Made by a program: the position numbers and the translations under genes. DNA of 64,000 bases, taken from positions 9,451,001 through 9,515,000 of the forward strand of contig JBAMJR010000154.1 of NCBI GenBank assembly GCA_038501785.1. The letters run 5' to 3'. This DNA is from Myoxocephalus aenaeus (taxonomy: Eukaryota; Chordata; Actinopteri; Perciformes; Cottidae). Positions within the stretch are counted from its first letter, which is position 1; each line of letters opens with the position of its first letter. Shown here in pieces: positions 52,258 to 62,644 of the stretch. The notes beneath the pieces are model-generated. The model did no database searches and had not been told where the DNA came from. It was given only the letters and a program-made list of their open reading frames with translations.

Positions 52258-52452
52258 CTACACGTACCATTCACTGAAATTGGAGGATAGGCCGCTGTGG
52301 CCGGTGGGGTTGTGCACCGCCGAGGCCGGGGACATGGTGGTGTTGCTCTGGGTCTCGGCGGTGGGAGACACCAGGCCCGGGGGTGTGGAGGACTCGTAGC
52401 CGGAGCTGGCTGCTGGTGAGGACTCTGATACTGGTGGGGAGGCTTCATGGAC
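52258..52452 (-). CDS. zic2a: zic2a terminal coding exon 3
   Basis: Minus strand after TCCTCCAG. It encodes VHEASPPVSESS, then the conserved SSGYESSTPPGLVSP segment, and ends NFSEWYV and TAG at 52260-52258. The last motif is EWYV preceded by Ser where tetrapod ZIC2 has Asn. The tetrapod C-terminal poly-Ala and Gly-rich block is missing, so this exon encodes only 64 residues. Confidence 0.92.
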   Translation of the reverse strand, partial: VHEASPPVSESSPAASSGYESSTPPGLVSPTAETQSNTTMSPASAVHNPTGHSGLSSNFSEWYV

Positions 52453-52564
52453 CTGGAGGAGGACGGGAGAAATGAGTATTTACAACCAAGCACCAAGGGG
52501 AGGGATATAGATGAGAATGAATGATGCACAATATATTCATTACACATACACATAATGGAGGCCT

Positions 52565-52639
<75 letters not shown>

Positions 52640-55033
52640 CCGGTGTATTTACCTTCATGTGTTTCCGTAGAGAGCTGGGGTGCGTGTAGGACTTGTCGCA
52701 CATTTTGCAGAGGTAAGGCTTGTCTGACGTGTGCACGTGCATGTGTTTCTTTCGGTCGCTGCTGTTTGCAAACCTTCTGTCGCAGCCTTCAAACTCACAC
52801 TGGAACGGCTTCTCTCCTGCAGGGGGGAGAAAGGAAGAAATGAAATGTCAGAATTGTCTTGCCATTTTTTATTTTATTTTCTAAACAGATAAGTGCCTCT
52901 GTGCTGAGTAACAACAAGAGGCCGCGCAGCTCACCGGATGCGCGACAATTCAAAATGCTAAAATAAAAGAAGTGTGTGGTGATTAAATTCACAGCAAACG
53001 GTGTCAGTTTTAAAACTACTCGGGTGATCCTGCCCACCATGTGCGATATTTAAGTTTAAGGCTGTTTTCAGAGCAGAGCAGAGTCTGCGTGGAGGGGGGT
53101 GGGTTCATAAATAATGCGCATAGTGATGTGGAGGGGGTTGGAGAGGGGGGGGGGGGGGGGGGTCCTCAGTGGGCCTACAGAAGGACAACCATTTGCCTGG
53201 GAGACAATAAAAATCTAATTAGCACCTGACCGATTGCATGGCACCCACACCATAATGTATTTCCCCCAAGAAAAATAAGGGAGAGAAGAAAAAAAATGTG
53301 AAAAGAGGGCCGGTGATGGCCTCCCTCCAGTCTGGCACCTTTAGCGCGCGCCTTATCTGATTAAAAACAGGGCTGTGCGCGGATCAACCTCCACGAGACA
53401 CACACGCCTCCACGGTGAAAACGAAATCCATCAGGAGAATTGTGTGTAAATAATACTACCACTACTACCACACACACGATCCACGCGGGCAGCTTATGGG
53501 ACACATAACGCGAGAGTGTGTGGGAGCTCCACTACCGAACCAATTGATGTGATTTACTACACCAGCCTGTCTGCACGCACTGTCCCCTTTGACCCAATTT
53601 CTTTTTTCTTTTTTTGTGTTGCAAAAGTCCATCTCCCCCCTCACCCCCTCCCCCTAAAAAAACTGTAAAACATCCGCAGGCCATGTGAATTTATTTGCAA
53701 CACGTTTGGAAGGATTGTTTAGAATAATACAAAATGTGCCCGTGCAATGCAGTAATATCCCGCTATTCTTAACGAATTTGTCTCTCTCTATCTCTCTCTC
53801 TCTCTCGGATGTGCTCCTAAATCTATCTGTCCTGTCCTGTGGATACTATCGACTTTAGCAGCCTGAAATAGTCGCTGATAATTAGATCTTAATTCGTGTT
53901 TGCCTTGGCGAGGGCGCGTGTTTACAACGGCGAAATAAACGCGCACGCCGGCTTAGTAGCAGCGAGTCATGCGTGGTGCTCAGAACACAAAGCAATACAA
54001 TCAAGAAATAGAAATACAATAAAAATAATTTAAAAAAGCTGGCATTAGCGTGATATTTACCTGTGTGCGTTCTCTTGTGTATCTTCAAGTTTTCCGAGCG
54101 CGCGAACACCTTCCCGCAGCCGGGGAACGGGCACGGGAACGGCTTCTCCCCGGTGTGCACCCGAATGTGGTTCACCAGTTTGTATTTCGCCTTGAACGGC
54201 TTGCTCTCCCGGACGCAGTCCTCCCAGAAGCAGACGTGGTTGGTCTGCTCCGGGCCGCCGACGTGCTCCACCGAGACGTGCGTGACCAGCTCGTGCATGG
54301 TGCTGAAAGTTTTGTTGCAGCTCTTCTTCGGGTTGCTGAGCTGCTCGGGGTCGATCCACTTGCAGATGAGCTCCTGCTTGATGCACTGCTGCCGCATGTA
54401 GCGGAAGAAGGCACCCGGGTGGTGGTGGGCTGCCATGTTCATCCCCATGTTCATATTCATGGAGCCGTACTGGTTGTGCAGCTGCGCGGCCGCGTACGGG
54501 TCTGTCCGCGGGCTGGACACCTGGTGGTACTGCTCGGAGCGGCCGAAAACCTCCCCGGGTAGTCCGAGCCTCATTTGCCCGTTGAGCACGTTCGGGGAGC
54601 CGTGGGACCCGTGCTGGTCGTGGATCCCCGGGAACAGAATGTGGCCTTGAGTGTCTGTGTGGGAGTGATGGAGGGACCCCGCCGCGGGGCCGAAAATCGC
54701 GTGCTGGCCGCCGGCCGGAGAGGACTCTCCGAAGCCGCGGCTGCGAAAGAGAAAGTCCCGGGTGGAGTTGAACGGCGAGCCGGCGTACGACGTGACGTGG
54801 GCGGCGTGCGCCCCGAGAGCCGCGGCCGGGTAGCCCGGCGCCTGGCTGGTGAAGGCAGAGCTCTGGCCCGGGGAGAGGTCGTGGTTGAGCTTAAACGCGC
54901 CCATGTGCGCGGAGTCCACGAAGCTGTTCTGAGCCAGACTCAAGTCTCGCTCCTGCATCTCGCTGGCCGAGTGATGCCTGGCGAACGAGCCCACTCCCAG
55001 TCCGGGGAACTGGTGCCCGGCGTCCAGTAACAT
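52258..55033 (-). CDS. zic2a: Zic family transcription factor Zic2 (probably zic2a), three coding exons
   Basis: Nuclear C2H2 zinc-finger factor; the family binds GLI-like GC-rich sites and patterns dorsal neural tube, forebrain and neural crest. Coding exons are 55033-54061, 52816-52653 and 52452-52258 (join, minus strand), with GT/AG at each junction, giving 443 residues. Visible parts: conserved N-terminus MLLDAGHQFPGLGVGSFARH; ZOC motif near residues 90-100 (STRDFLFRSRGFG); ZF-NC segment about 208-222; five fingers with ligands C224/C239/H252/H257, C268/C273/H289/H293, C301/C306/H319/H323, C331/C336/H349/H353 and C361/C364/H377/H381; C-terminus ending EWYV. The insertion reading RYMRQQCIKQE and the EMQERDLSL segment mark ZIC2 rather than ZIC1 or ZIC3. 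The start has A at -3. Intron 1 interrupts a Gly codon after finger 3; intron 2 cuts finger 5 before its last His. Unlike human ZIC2 there are no long Ala, His or Gly tracts. The zic2a rather than zic2b assignment rests on linkage to zic5. Confidence 0.95.
52453..52652 (-). other. zic2a: zic2a intron 2, one third UG repeat
   Basis: Short 200-bp intron with donor AAG|GTAAAT and acceptor CCAG|GTCC. A (CA)n tract on the plus strand, (UG)n in the transcript, occupies 52566-52637 and begins 15 nt after the donor. Confidence 0.9.
52566..52637 (+). repeat. (CA)36 microsatellite in zic2a intron 2
   Basis: Uninterrupted CA run on the plus strand, UG in the zic2a transcript, next to the exon 2 donor. 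Confidence 0.97.
52653..52816 (-). CDS. zic2a: zic2a coding exon 2 (finger 4 and most of finger 5)
   Basis: This 164-bp exon has no start codon of its own. On the minus strand it follows CTGCAG and ends AAG|GTAAAT. It encodes GEKPFQCEFEGC through LRKHMK, that is finger 4 and finger 5 up to the residue before Val-His. The summed length of exons 1 and 2 is 1137 bases, so exon 3 begins in phase 0. Confidence 0.93.
52817..54060 (-). other. zic2a: zic2a intron 1
   Basis: Intron of 1244 bp (positions 52817-54060) between finger 3 and finger 4, in phase 1. The same position is interrupted in zic5. It contains an 18-base G run at 53145-53162, a short CT-rich tract near 53781-53806 and otherwise unique sequence. 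The donor reads G|GTAAATA. Confidence 0.88.
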
Positions 55034-55039
55034 GGTTGT

Positions 55040-55103
55040 GCAGCAGTTGTTGTTGTTGTGTTGTTGTTGTTGTTGTTGATGATGATGATGATGATGATGA
55101 TGG
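55040..55103 (-). repeat. CAT and CAA trinucleotide repeats in the zic2a 5' leader
   Basis: On the minus strand a CAT/ATC run (55078-55100) is followed by an interrupted CAA/AAC run (55046-55077) that ends a few bases before the start codon. No upstream ATG is created. The position makes it almost certainly transcribed 5' UTR. Confidence 0.75.
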
Positions 55104-55629
55104 TGGACTGAATCAAATACAGAGGCTACGCGGCGAATTAAGTTAAAGAAGAAAAATCAAATGGGCAACGATTCAACTTCCAGACCTGGGAGACAACATA
55201 TCTATCAGGCGGGTTCGAAGCCGCTGCTCCGCTCACGAGGAGACAGAGAGGGAGATACAAAAAAAAAGAAGAAGAAGAAGAAATCAGCTCGGCTTATCGG
55301 ATCTACTTCTTAGTTAACTTGTGCCTCAAAAAAAAAATCCAAACGAAGTGAGGAGTTTCCCCGAGTCCTCTTCTCTTGACTGCGACAGTTCAACAACCCA
55401 CCCACCCCCCTTTTGCACACACACAGCAAAAAAAAAAAAAAAAAAAGATATATATGCAGTCGGAAGAATGAAATAATGATCTTACTGGGTGTCCTCGCAG
55501 AGCGAGAGGGGCCACAGCAGCTCAGGGGAAAAAACGCCGTTCCGATTTTTGGGGGGCATGGATTTATTTGTCCGGCTCGCCTGCGTGGTCTCGCGGAGGG
55601 TCCCTGTTTCTCCGTGGACTGGCGCTCCC

Positions 55630-55760
55630 TCCTCTTCCGCCCCCTTTAAGCTGCAGCCCGTTACTGCGCTGCTCGCGCGCTCATTGGCCGCCAAGCCTCA
55701 TCAATCCCAGGTGCCCCTCCAATAGCAGGTAGCGCTCGGGCCGATTTAATAGCGCATCGC
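55630..55760 (-). promoter_or_regulatory. zic2a: Putative zic2a promoter
   Basis: Read on the minus strand, a TATTAAAT element (55752-55745) precedes two CACCTG/CCTGC-type E-box sequences, a CCAAT box in the transcription sense (55687-55683) and a GGGGGCGG GC box (55644-55637). A second CCAAT in the opposite sense lies at 55719-55723. The block is GC-rich and about 0.6-0.7 kb upstream of the start codon. The transcription start is not determined. Confidence 0.45.
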
Positions 55761-56972
55761 CATTTTTTTTTTTTTCCACTAATAATTACCGCCTACTTTT
55801 AGGAGAGTTTTTTTTTTTTTTTTTTCTGAGGGAGAAGGGGGGTTATATAGAAGCTGAGGGATCGCGACCAGGGAGAGGACATGTTTGGGTTGTTTATATT
55901 CCAGCAGAGGGGACAACTTGTAGTCATAAAACACAGACATGTAGCGTTTCATACAAAATATTTAATTGGAGGTAAATATTTAGATCAAGGTTAAGAAATC
56001 GGCTGCTGTTTTTTAAATATTTTTTTTGAAACCTAAAAATAATGCTGTAGCTCTGTGTATTTTGTATTTCGTCATAATAATAATAATAATACAACTATCA
56101 CGCTCTCCTGTCAACCCATAGAGCCGTGTTATTACATATGTGGCCATTAATTAAACACGATTTCTAAAACTGACTATTTAGGGGCTAAATGTTCAGTAGC
56201 CTACAGGAGGGGGGGGGGGGGGGGGATCTGCACCCCCATAAAGCATCCTATGATGTTTGATTTATTAAATATTTGTATTGAAGTCTTCTAAAAAAAATAC
56301 TACGTTATGCTTTAAGCCTCCTTGGCAAAATGAAAAGAAAAACATAATGTACTAAAAATGCAAGAACACACCTTTTTATTAGTTGTTTGTACGGGCTTTA
56401 CACTGTACTGCTGTAACACCTCCCACTTTTTTATAAATAAAAAAAAAAGCAGGAGAACGCGTTATAATAAATATCTCTATTGGAACATATACCACCTATA
56501 CGGTTTAAAGGCTGACATAATAACGGTCGTTAAAGTCAAGCTGGAGTTCACATAACCCTGAGATGCAGCTGAAGCAGCACATGTGGCGGAACCACAACTG
56601 GGCCTTCCGCGGTGCCGCATGAGCCGACACTGCTGGTTGTTGGTTCCCTTTTCCTTTTTTTAACGGTTCCATATGTTGTTGGTTCTGGTTCCACCGCAGC
56701 GATTTAAGGAACATGTTCTGGTGAGCCGCGCTGTGGCCTGTGAGGCCGAGCCTCAGTGAGGCGTGATGGGGCTCTGAGGTTTGAGCCAAACATCCACACT
56801 GTGCTTTACACTGTTCACCATATTATCTGGATTCTTAATGGGACTTTTTTTTTTTATAGCTCAAACATGTAGAATTGACAGAGAAACGTCATAAAAAAGG
56901 TTTTTAAAAAACAAGGATTTGCTTAATTTACTGGCAACTTTCCATTACAAGCACTCATCGAGAAATGCAGAT

Positions 56973-57012
56973 ACACACACACACACACACACGCACACAC
57001 ACACACACACAC
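56973..57012 (+). repeat. (AC)n microsatellite
   Basis: AC run with one G interruption, in the zic2a-zic5 intergenic region. Confidence 0.94.
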
Positions 57013-57088
57013 ATCTGCTCATTCACCCACAAGTCAAAGGAAGTTTACTTACATTTTCACCAACTCAGAAAAATCCCACAAGTTGTCC

Positions 57089-57090
<2 letters not shown>

Positions 57091-57156
<66 letters not shown>

Positions 57157-57174
57157 CTCTCTCACACACACACA
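57091..57174 (+). repeat. Compound (CT)n-(CA)n microsatellite
   Basis: About 70 bp of CT followed by CA, in the zic2a-zic5 intergenic region. Confidence 0.95.
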
Positions 57175-57293
57175 ACTGCGTCAGCCCTCCGGTGCTCTTA
57201 GCATGCAGGCAAATAGTGGAGAAGGAGAGGGAAACGTTTACAAACTTTTTCCTGGGGGTGAAGTTGTGTGTTCTTCGCGCGGACAGGCTGAGC

Positions 57294-57371
<78 letters not shown>
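57294..57371 (+). repeat. (GT)39 microsatellite
   Basis: Uninterrupted GT run ending in GCGCGC. Confidence 0.97.
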
Positions 57372-57376
<5 letters not shown>

Positions 57377-57818
57377 CATTCATCCCAGTCTATTCCCAGT
57401 CTATTTCAGCCCGCACCACAGGAAACGCAGGAGCTGATCCAAGTTCAAAGTCACGTCTGCCGACCCTTATAAGAAGCTCTTTATTTCTCTTGGAAGAAGA
57501 AAAAAAAAATTCCCCATATATAGAGAGAAAAGCGAAGTAAAAAAAAATTAAAAAGAGGATAAAAGGAAGAAAAATAATCTATCGGGTACAGAGAGGCACA
57601 TGGCTGCTTCTGGAGAAGAAGAAAAGGGGGTCCTGCCTATTGAAGCCCCCCAGACCAGTATTTCAACAGGTTCTAGTGCCAGCAATGTGCGCACGAGACG
57701 TGGCCCCGCGGAGTCTTTACGCCTAAAATACAGGAAATAGGTCGTGATGTGTGATGTGGGAAATACATGAGGCACAGCTAATCGATACAGTCAGCAGATC
57801 ACATAAAGGCGCACTGCC

Positions 57819-57855
57819 TGTGTGCGTGTGCGTGTGCGTGTGCGTGTGTGTGTGT
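57819..57855 (+). repeat. (TGTGCG)n hexamer repeat
   Basis: Four GTGTGC-type hexamers followed by TG dinucleotides. Confidence 0.9.
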
Positions 57856-58070
57856 TATAGTTGAGGGGCCAAAGGAGTAATATTCCTGCTCTCTGCTATC
57901 ATGACCATATCAATATGTTGACACCCTGAAGGTTACTGGTGCGGCTCCCGTGACCTTGTGCTTCATGGATGTTTGACCCCTGACCCGTTAAGACCACATA
58001 TGTTGCACTCTTGACTCCTTTTGGTAAAATAACCCTGTTTATGACAAAGCGTCTTTGTTTTAGAGCGAGG

Positions 58071-58076
<6 letters not shown>

Positions 58077-58125
<49 letters not shown>
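58077..58125 (+). repeat. (GA)n microsatellite
   Basis: Uninterrupted GA run. Confidence 0.95.
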
Positions 58126-58128
<3 letters not shown>

Positions 58129-58980
58129 CTATAAGGAAGCTATAAGTCAATACAAATTAACCCGTTCCTTCCAGAAAGTTCAGAGAAGAGTTTATTCCTA
58201 TTAGATGTGCTACATGGATCCACTTCCGCTCATTCGACATGGCAGAATATGACGAATGTGATATTTTATTTTTATAAAATGTGACATTTGCAAATTGTCA
58301 AGCATGAGGGGACACGCCCCCCTGACTATACTCGCAGCAAAAAGTATAATTCTTGTTGTTAATTCTGTGCGCATTGTGGTCTCATTTAATGTGGTGTTTC
58401 ATGTAACGCGTATGAAATAGAGCCCCCTTTAAACAAATCATAAACAGTGCCCCCACTGCTGCGCGTGCGTTTTATGAGTTTCCAGATGCTCTCATTGGAG
58501 CTGGACATGTTTTATTTATTTCACAAAATAACTAAAACACGTGGCCATTTTTTATTTATTTATTTACTTTTTGTGACTTTTAAAATGATTTAAGAAAAAT
58601 ACAGATGTGAGATAAAGTGAGTCAGTGTGCAGATAAATACGAGCAGCTGTTCGTGAACAATAAACTGGAGCAGGCCGAACTGTTAATTAATACATATTGT
58701 TATTATTATTATTATGATGTGTTTAATTATTTTTGCAGGATAATATACACACTATATATCATTTGTAAAAAAAAAAAAAAGTTTTTTACATGCAGTTTCT
58801 CAGCATTTGTTTCAAGTTGCTGAATATCAAGTTCATAAATCAGCTTTTCCCCAGAGGAGCGCGTGCAACAGGCCCCGGAACATGGAAAGCCTTCCTCACG
58901 AGCACGGAGGAAATCAATTACAGAACATGGACCTGAGTGAGGAAATATGCTGTTCATTATGTACTTGAAGTTTTTACTTC

Positions 58981-58982
<2 letters not shown>

Positions 58983-59074
<92 letters not shown>
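58983..59074 (+). repeat. (TG)46 microsatellite
   Basis: Uninterrupted TG run followed by a short G run. Confidence 0.97.
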
Positions 59075-59075
<1 letters not shown>

Positions 59076-60023
59076 TGGGGGGGTCTATAAGGCCAGCTCC
59101 CGTTCGAGTTGCAGAAACTCTGATGACGTAGTGATTTTGTAGTTTGGAGGCAGATCGATTGGAAAGGTGTCCGGATGAAGACGTATCGATGACCGACACA
59201 CGGGCAACTTAAATACTAAAATAATAAGTTTTTACTTTGCCAACCTTATGAGCAACATGACACATGGTTGGTAAATAATGCTGAAAATAAAACATAAATA
59301 ATAAAATACATGGCACCTCCATGTCCGAGACCTTAATGGAGAATATAATAAAGGTCCCGCTGTGATCCTCTTATTTCCTGGTATGATGTTTATAACTCAC
59401 GCTTAAGGTCGGCCTTCACTTGTAATATATTTAAGCCAAGAGAAATTATTTTAATGGGATTTCTTTTATTGGGGCATTATGAAAAAGTGCCTGCACTAAT
59501 AAGAATTTATGACATGTTTATTGTTTTTCCTAACTTCAGCATTTTAGTATGATCGTGTTGACAGGCTACACTACCCATAATTCAATTTAAAGCTTCTTTG
59601 AATTCAAGTGCAGCAGTCATATTATTTATATGAGTATTGGGACGGAACTGGTATTTATATAATAACTGCAATGAACTTAAACGTAAAATAATTAGCAAAC
59701 ACGTATCAAATATGTCTCTGATGATTTAATTTAATTTAGTGTTCGTGTAAATAATCACCAATTTACCTTCTAATTTGTTCAGTGAAATAGTTTGTATAAT
59801 TTAGACATGCAATAACTTTCCACAGGTTCAGGTATTTTATATTTTCCTGACAAATCATGTGTAGTCTTGGGAGCTTTTTTCTTTCTTAAAAAATCCTTCT
59901 CAAAAAGAAAAAGAAAAAAGAAGATACATCCATATGCACACGCGCTTAATAAATGCGCCCTCACCGATGGCCTCTTTACGCACAGCGTCACATACATCTC
60001 TCCACCAGCAGCGGGCTTCTTTT

Positions 60024-60103
60024 ACTCTCGCTCCCTTTCTCTCCCTCTCTTTCTCTCCCTTTTAATCTCTCTTTCTCTCCCTCCCTTTCTCTCTCTTTCT
60101 CTC
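60024..60103 (+). repeat. CT-rich polypyrimidine tract upstream of zic5
   Basis: Irregular CTCCCTTTCT-type units on the plus strand, about 0.54-0.6 kb before the zic5 start. Pure pyrimidine runs of this kind can adopt triplex-type structure. Confidence 0.8.
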
Positions 60104-60339
60104 ACCGGCGACATCAAATCAATAGTAAAGGCACTTTTCCAGACATAAACTGGGCTGCATCTGTCACATAAAAACGGACATGTCGGTCATCCACATGCGC
60201 ACATGCGCGCAAAAAAAAAAAAAAAAACACATACACACACACACACAAACAGAAAACAACAACAACAACAACAACAACACAGATCTGCCGGTAACTTTGT
60301 GAGTACAACTTTTCGGAGTCAACAGCGATAAAGAGAGTG

Positions 60340-60570
60340 AGGGGGCGGATCCCTGCTGAGCCTGCGCTGAACGACAGCCAATCGCTTCGTTCTCCTAACT
60401 GCCAGTCACCAAAATCCGTCCAATACCCGCGGTGCCATTTCTAAACTCTATTCCCCACTGTGTCCTCCAACTGTTGTATGTTCTGCCAATCGCTTGAGGA
60501 CAGAGTGGGAAAGGGGAGCAAGCAGAGTTAGAAGCCGGACAAAAGAACTTATAGAGCCCCTTATATACAT
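60340..60570 (+). promoter_or_regulatory. zic5: Putative zic5 core promoter
   Basis: A GGGGGCGG box at 60341-60348, three same-sense CCAAT boxes at 60378-60382, 60420-60424 and 60486-60490, and a TATATAC element at 60562-60568 lie in order upstream of the start codon. A start about 25-30 nt after the TATA-like element would leave a leader of roughly 45 nt. Confidence 0.5.
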
Positions 60571-60638
60571 ATTTTCCTAATGTTTTAGAGCGCGTGGCGG
60601 GCTGAGAACCCACCGCGGATGGACCCGGCAGTGTAGTC

Positions 60639-62567
60639 ATGGAGCCCCCTTTAAGCAAGAGGAACCCGGCGTTGAGATTAGCGGATTTGGCAGCGACTCA
60701 AGCCCTTCCTCATCAGAACATGACAGGCTTCCCGGGGCTCGGGGGGCATCACCCTCTCTCCCACCATGCCCACCTCCACCCGGGGGAGCTGGGCAACGAC
60801 CCCGGAGTGGCACTCACTCCATTCGGACCCGAGCACATGGCACAGACCAACGCTCTCAAGCTCAGCCCGTCTCAGCACATCCAGAGCCACCACCACGAAG
60901 CCCAGACCGCGGCGTCCTTCGCGTCCGCGCAGACCGCGGTCGGTTTCCCCGTGGCTCACCCCCACTCGGGCTACTCGAGCAGCAGGGACTTCATCCTCAG
61001 GAGAGAACTCTCAGCCTCTGCGATGCATGCACTTGGCGACCAGCATAGTTCCGCCTCCTCCCCTCATCACCATGGCATGTTCATCTCCCCAACAGGTGCG
61101 TACGGGCACGCGGAGAGCGGGGCCCATTCGCTTTTCACTGGACTCCACGAGCAGGCGGCCCCGGGAGCCCACCACCACCACCACCATGCCCTCAACGGGC
61201 AGATGCGCCTGGGGATCCCGGGGGACATCTACGGCCGGCCGGAGCACTTCGGGCACCGGCCGGAGCACTACGGACCGTCCTCTCTGCACAGCTACAACTC
61301 CATGAACCTCAACGTGAACATCGCGTCTGCTCCTCACGGAGCGGCGGGAGCGTTTTTGAGGTACATGCGGCAGCCCATCAAGCAGGAGCTGATCTGCAAG
61401 TGGATCGACCAGGACCAGAGTCAGAAGAAGCCCTGCTCCAAGACCTACAGCACCATGCACGAGCTGGTCAACCACGTCACGGTGGAGCACGTCGGGGGAC
61501 CGGAGCAGAGCTCCCACGTCTGCTTCTGGGAGGAATGTCCGCGCGAGGGGAAGGCTTTCAAGGCGAAGTACAAACTCATCAACCACATCCGCGTGCACAC
61601 CGGGGAGAAGCCCTTCCCGTGCCCGTTCCCGGGATGCGGGAAGGTGTTCGCGCGGTCGGAGAATTTAAAGATTCACAAGAGGACGCACACAGGTCAGTAC
61701 TGCTGCTGGTGACTTCTGGGGGAGGAAAGAAAATGTGCCTTCGATCTGTGATGGTGTTTGTATGTAGAGGGTGGAGAAGCGGGCGCGTGCGTAAATGCGC
61801 ACACGTAAAAAAAAAAAAAAAAGAATTTAAAAGAAAAAGTTGTGGTCGGTGACGCCTTCGCGCCGTAGAGTGTTTCATTTCCTTTCTTGAAATATAAACG
61901 TTTGCTCCTCTCGCCGAGGCGGGAGGCGGATTACGGGCATATGATGTGTAAAAAAGTGCTGGAACACGCGTACACGTGATTATCCTCAGGCGTGGGACGT
62001 CTACGACACTTTTATGTGGCGACGAGGGCGCGCGTGTGTGCGCGCGGCACGGTGTGTGTGTGTGTGTGTGTGTGAGAGAGACATGTATTAGTTGTATAAG
62101 CATCGCGTTGTTCGCCAACATGGTCTGAGCTGGAGGCTGTAGCGCCATCCGCACACAACACATCATCCATAAACAAGGCGTCGATCTTAAAAGTTCAAGA
62201 CTGTGCGGAACAGAGTTCTTGTTTTCCACAACAATCAAATCTCGCGAGGTCTCTTTTTGAGAGCTGCTGCAGCTGCTGTGGCCGTTATTACACAGGCTGA
62301 GAGTGCTCGTGTTTTGGGTTAACGTGGCTCTATTTTCTTTTGGCCTCGCACCACCAGCACCGACGGGCCGCAAAATCCCCAGGGAAATACATGAGTCATG
62401 CACCCAAAGAGATACAAGTCACGAGGAAGCCACACATTGACATGATGGGCGCAGGATGTGACTCAATACAAGAAGAAGAAGAGAAATGCATGTTTTCATT
62501 TAGGAGTGCGTGTGAGTGTAGTTATGACCACGGTATACACACACGGCTCCTGGTGGTCTCTTGAGTG

Positions 62568-62644
<77 letters not shown>

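Larger units (their letters stand above)
55034..60638. promoter_or_regulatory. Shared divergent regulatory region between zic2a and zic5
   Basis: This 5605-bp interval separates two start codons that face away from each other, and no coding sequence is supported in it. It contains both promoters, microsatellites (56973-57012, 57091-57174, 57294-57371, 57819-57855, 58077-58125, 58983-59074), a 17-base G run at 56209-56225 and a long CT-rich tract at 60024-60103. AT-rich unique sequence fills about 55850-56950 and 59200-59960. TCF/LEF-type heptamers occur at 57034-57040, 57444-57450, 58053-58059 and 59596-59602. The head-to-head ZIC2-ZIC5 arrangement is conserved in vertebrates, and published zebrafish work places this pair downstream of canonical Wnt signalling in the dorsal midbrain. 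That these particular motifs function is inference. Confidence 0.7.

Noticed and set aside
53882..54060. Extension of zic2a exon 1 beyond the finger 3 linker
   Set aside because: The frame stays open to 53882, but the peptide after THTGK is unlike Zic, and a consensus donor at 54060 joins precisely to the finger 4 exon.
54050..54562. 170-codon plus-strand frame opposite zic2a exon 1
   Set aside because: It is a shadow of the zinc-finger coding strand; GC-rich codon use leaves the opposite strand open.
52258..55033. Assignment as zic1 or zic3
   Set aside because: The QQC insertion before the first finger, the EMQERDLSL and SAHMGAFKLN segments and linkage to zic5 all point to zic2.
61011..61598. 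195-codon minus-strand frame opposite zic5 exon 1
   Set aside because: Antisense shadow of zic5; no homology, and the plus strand is clearly the coding one.
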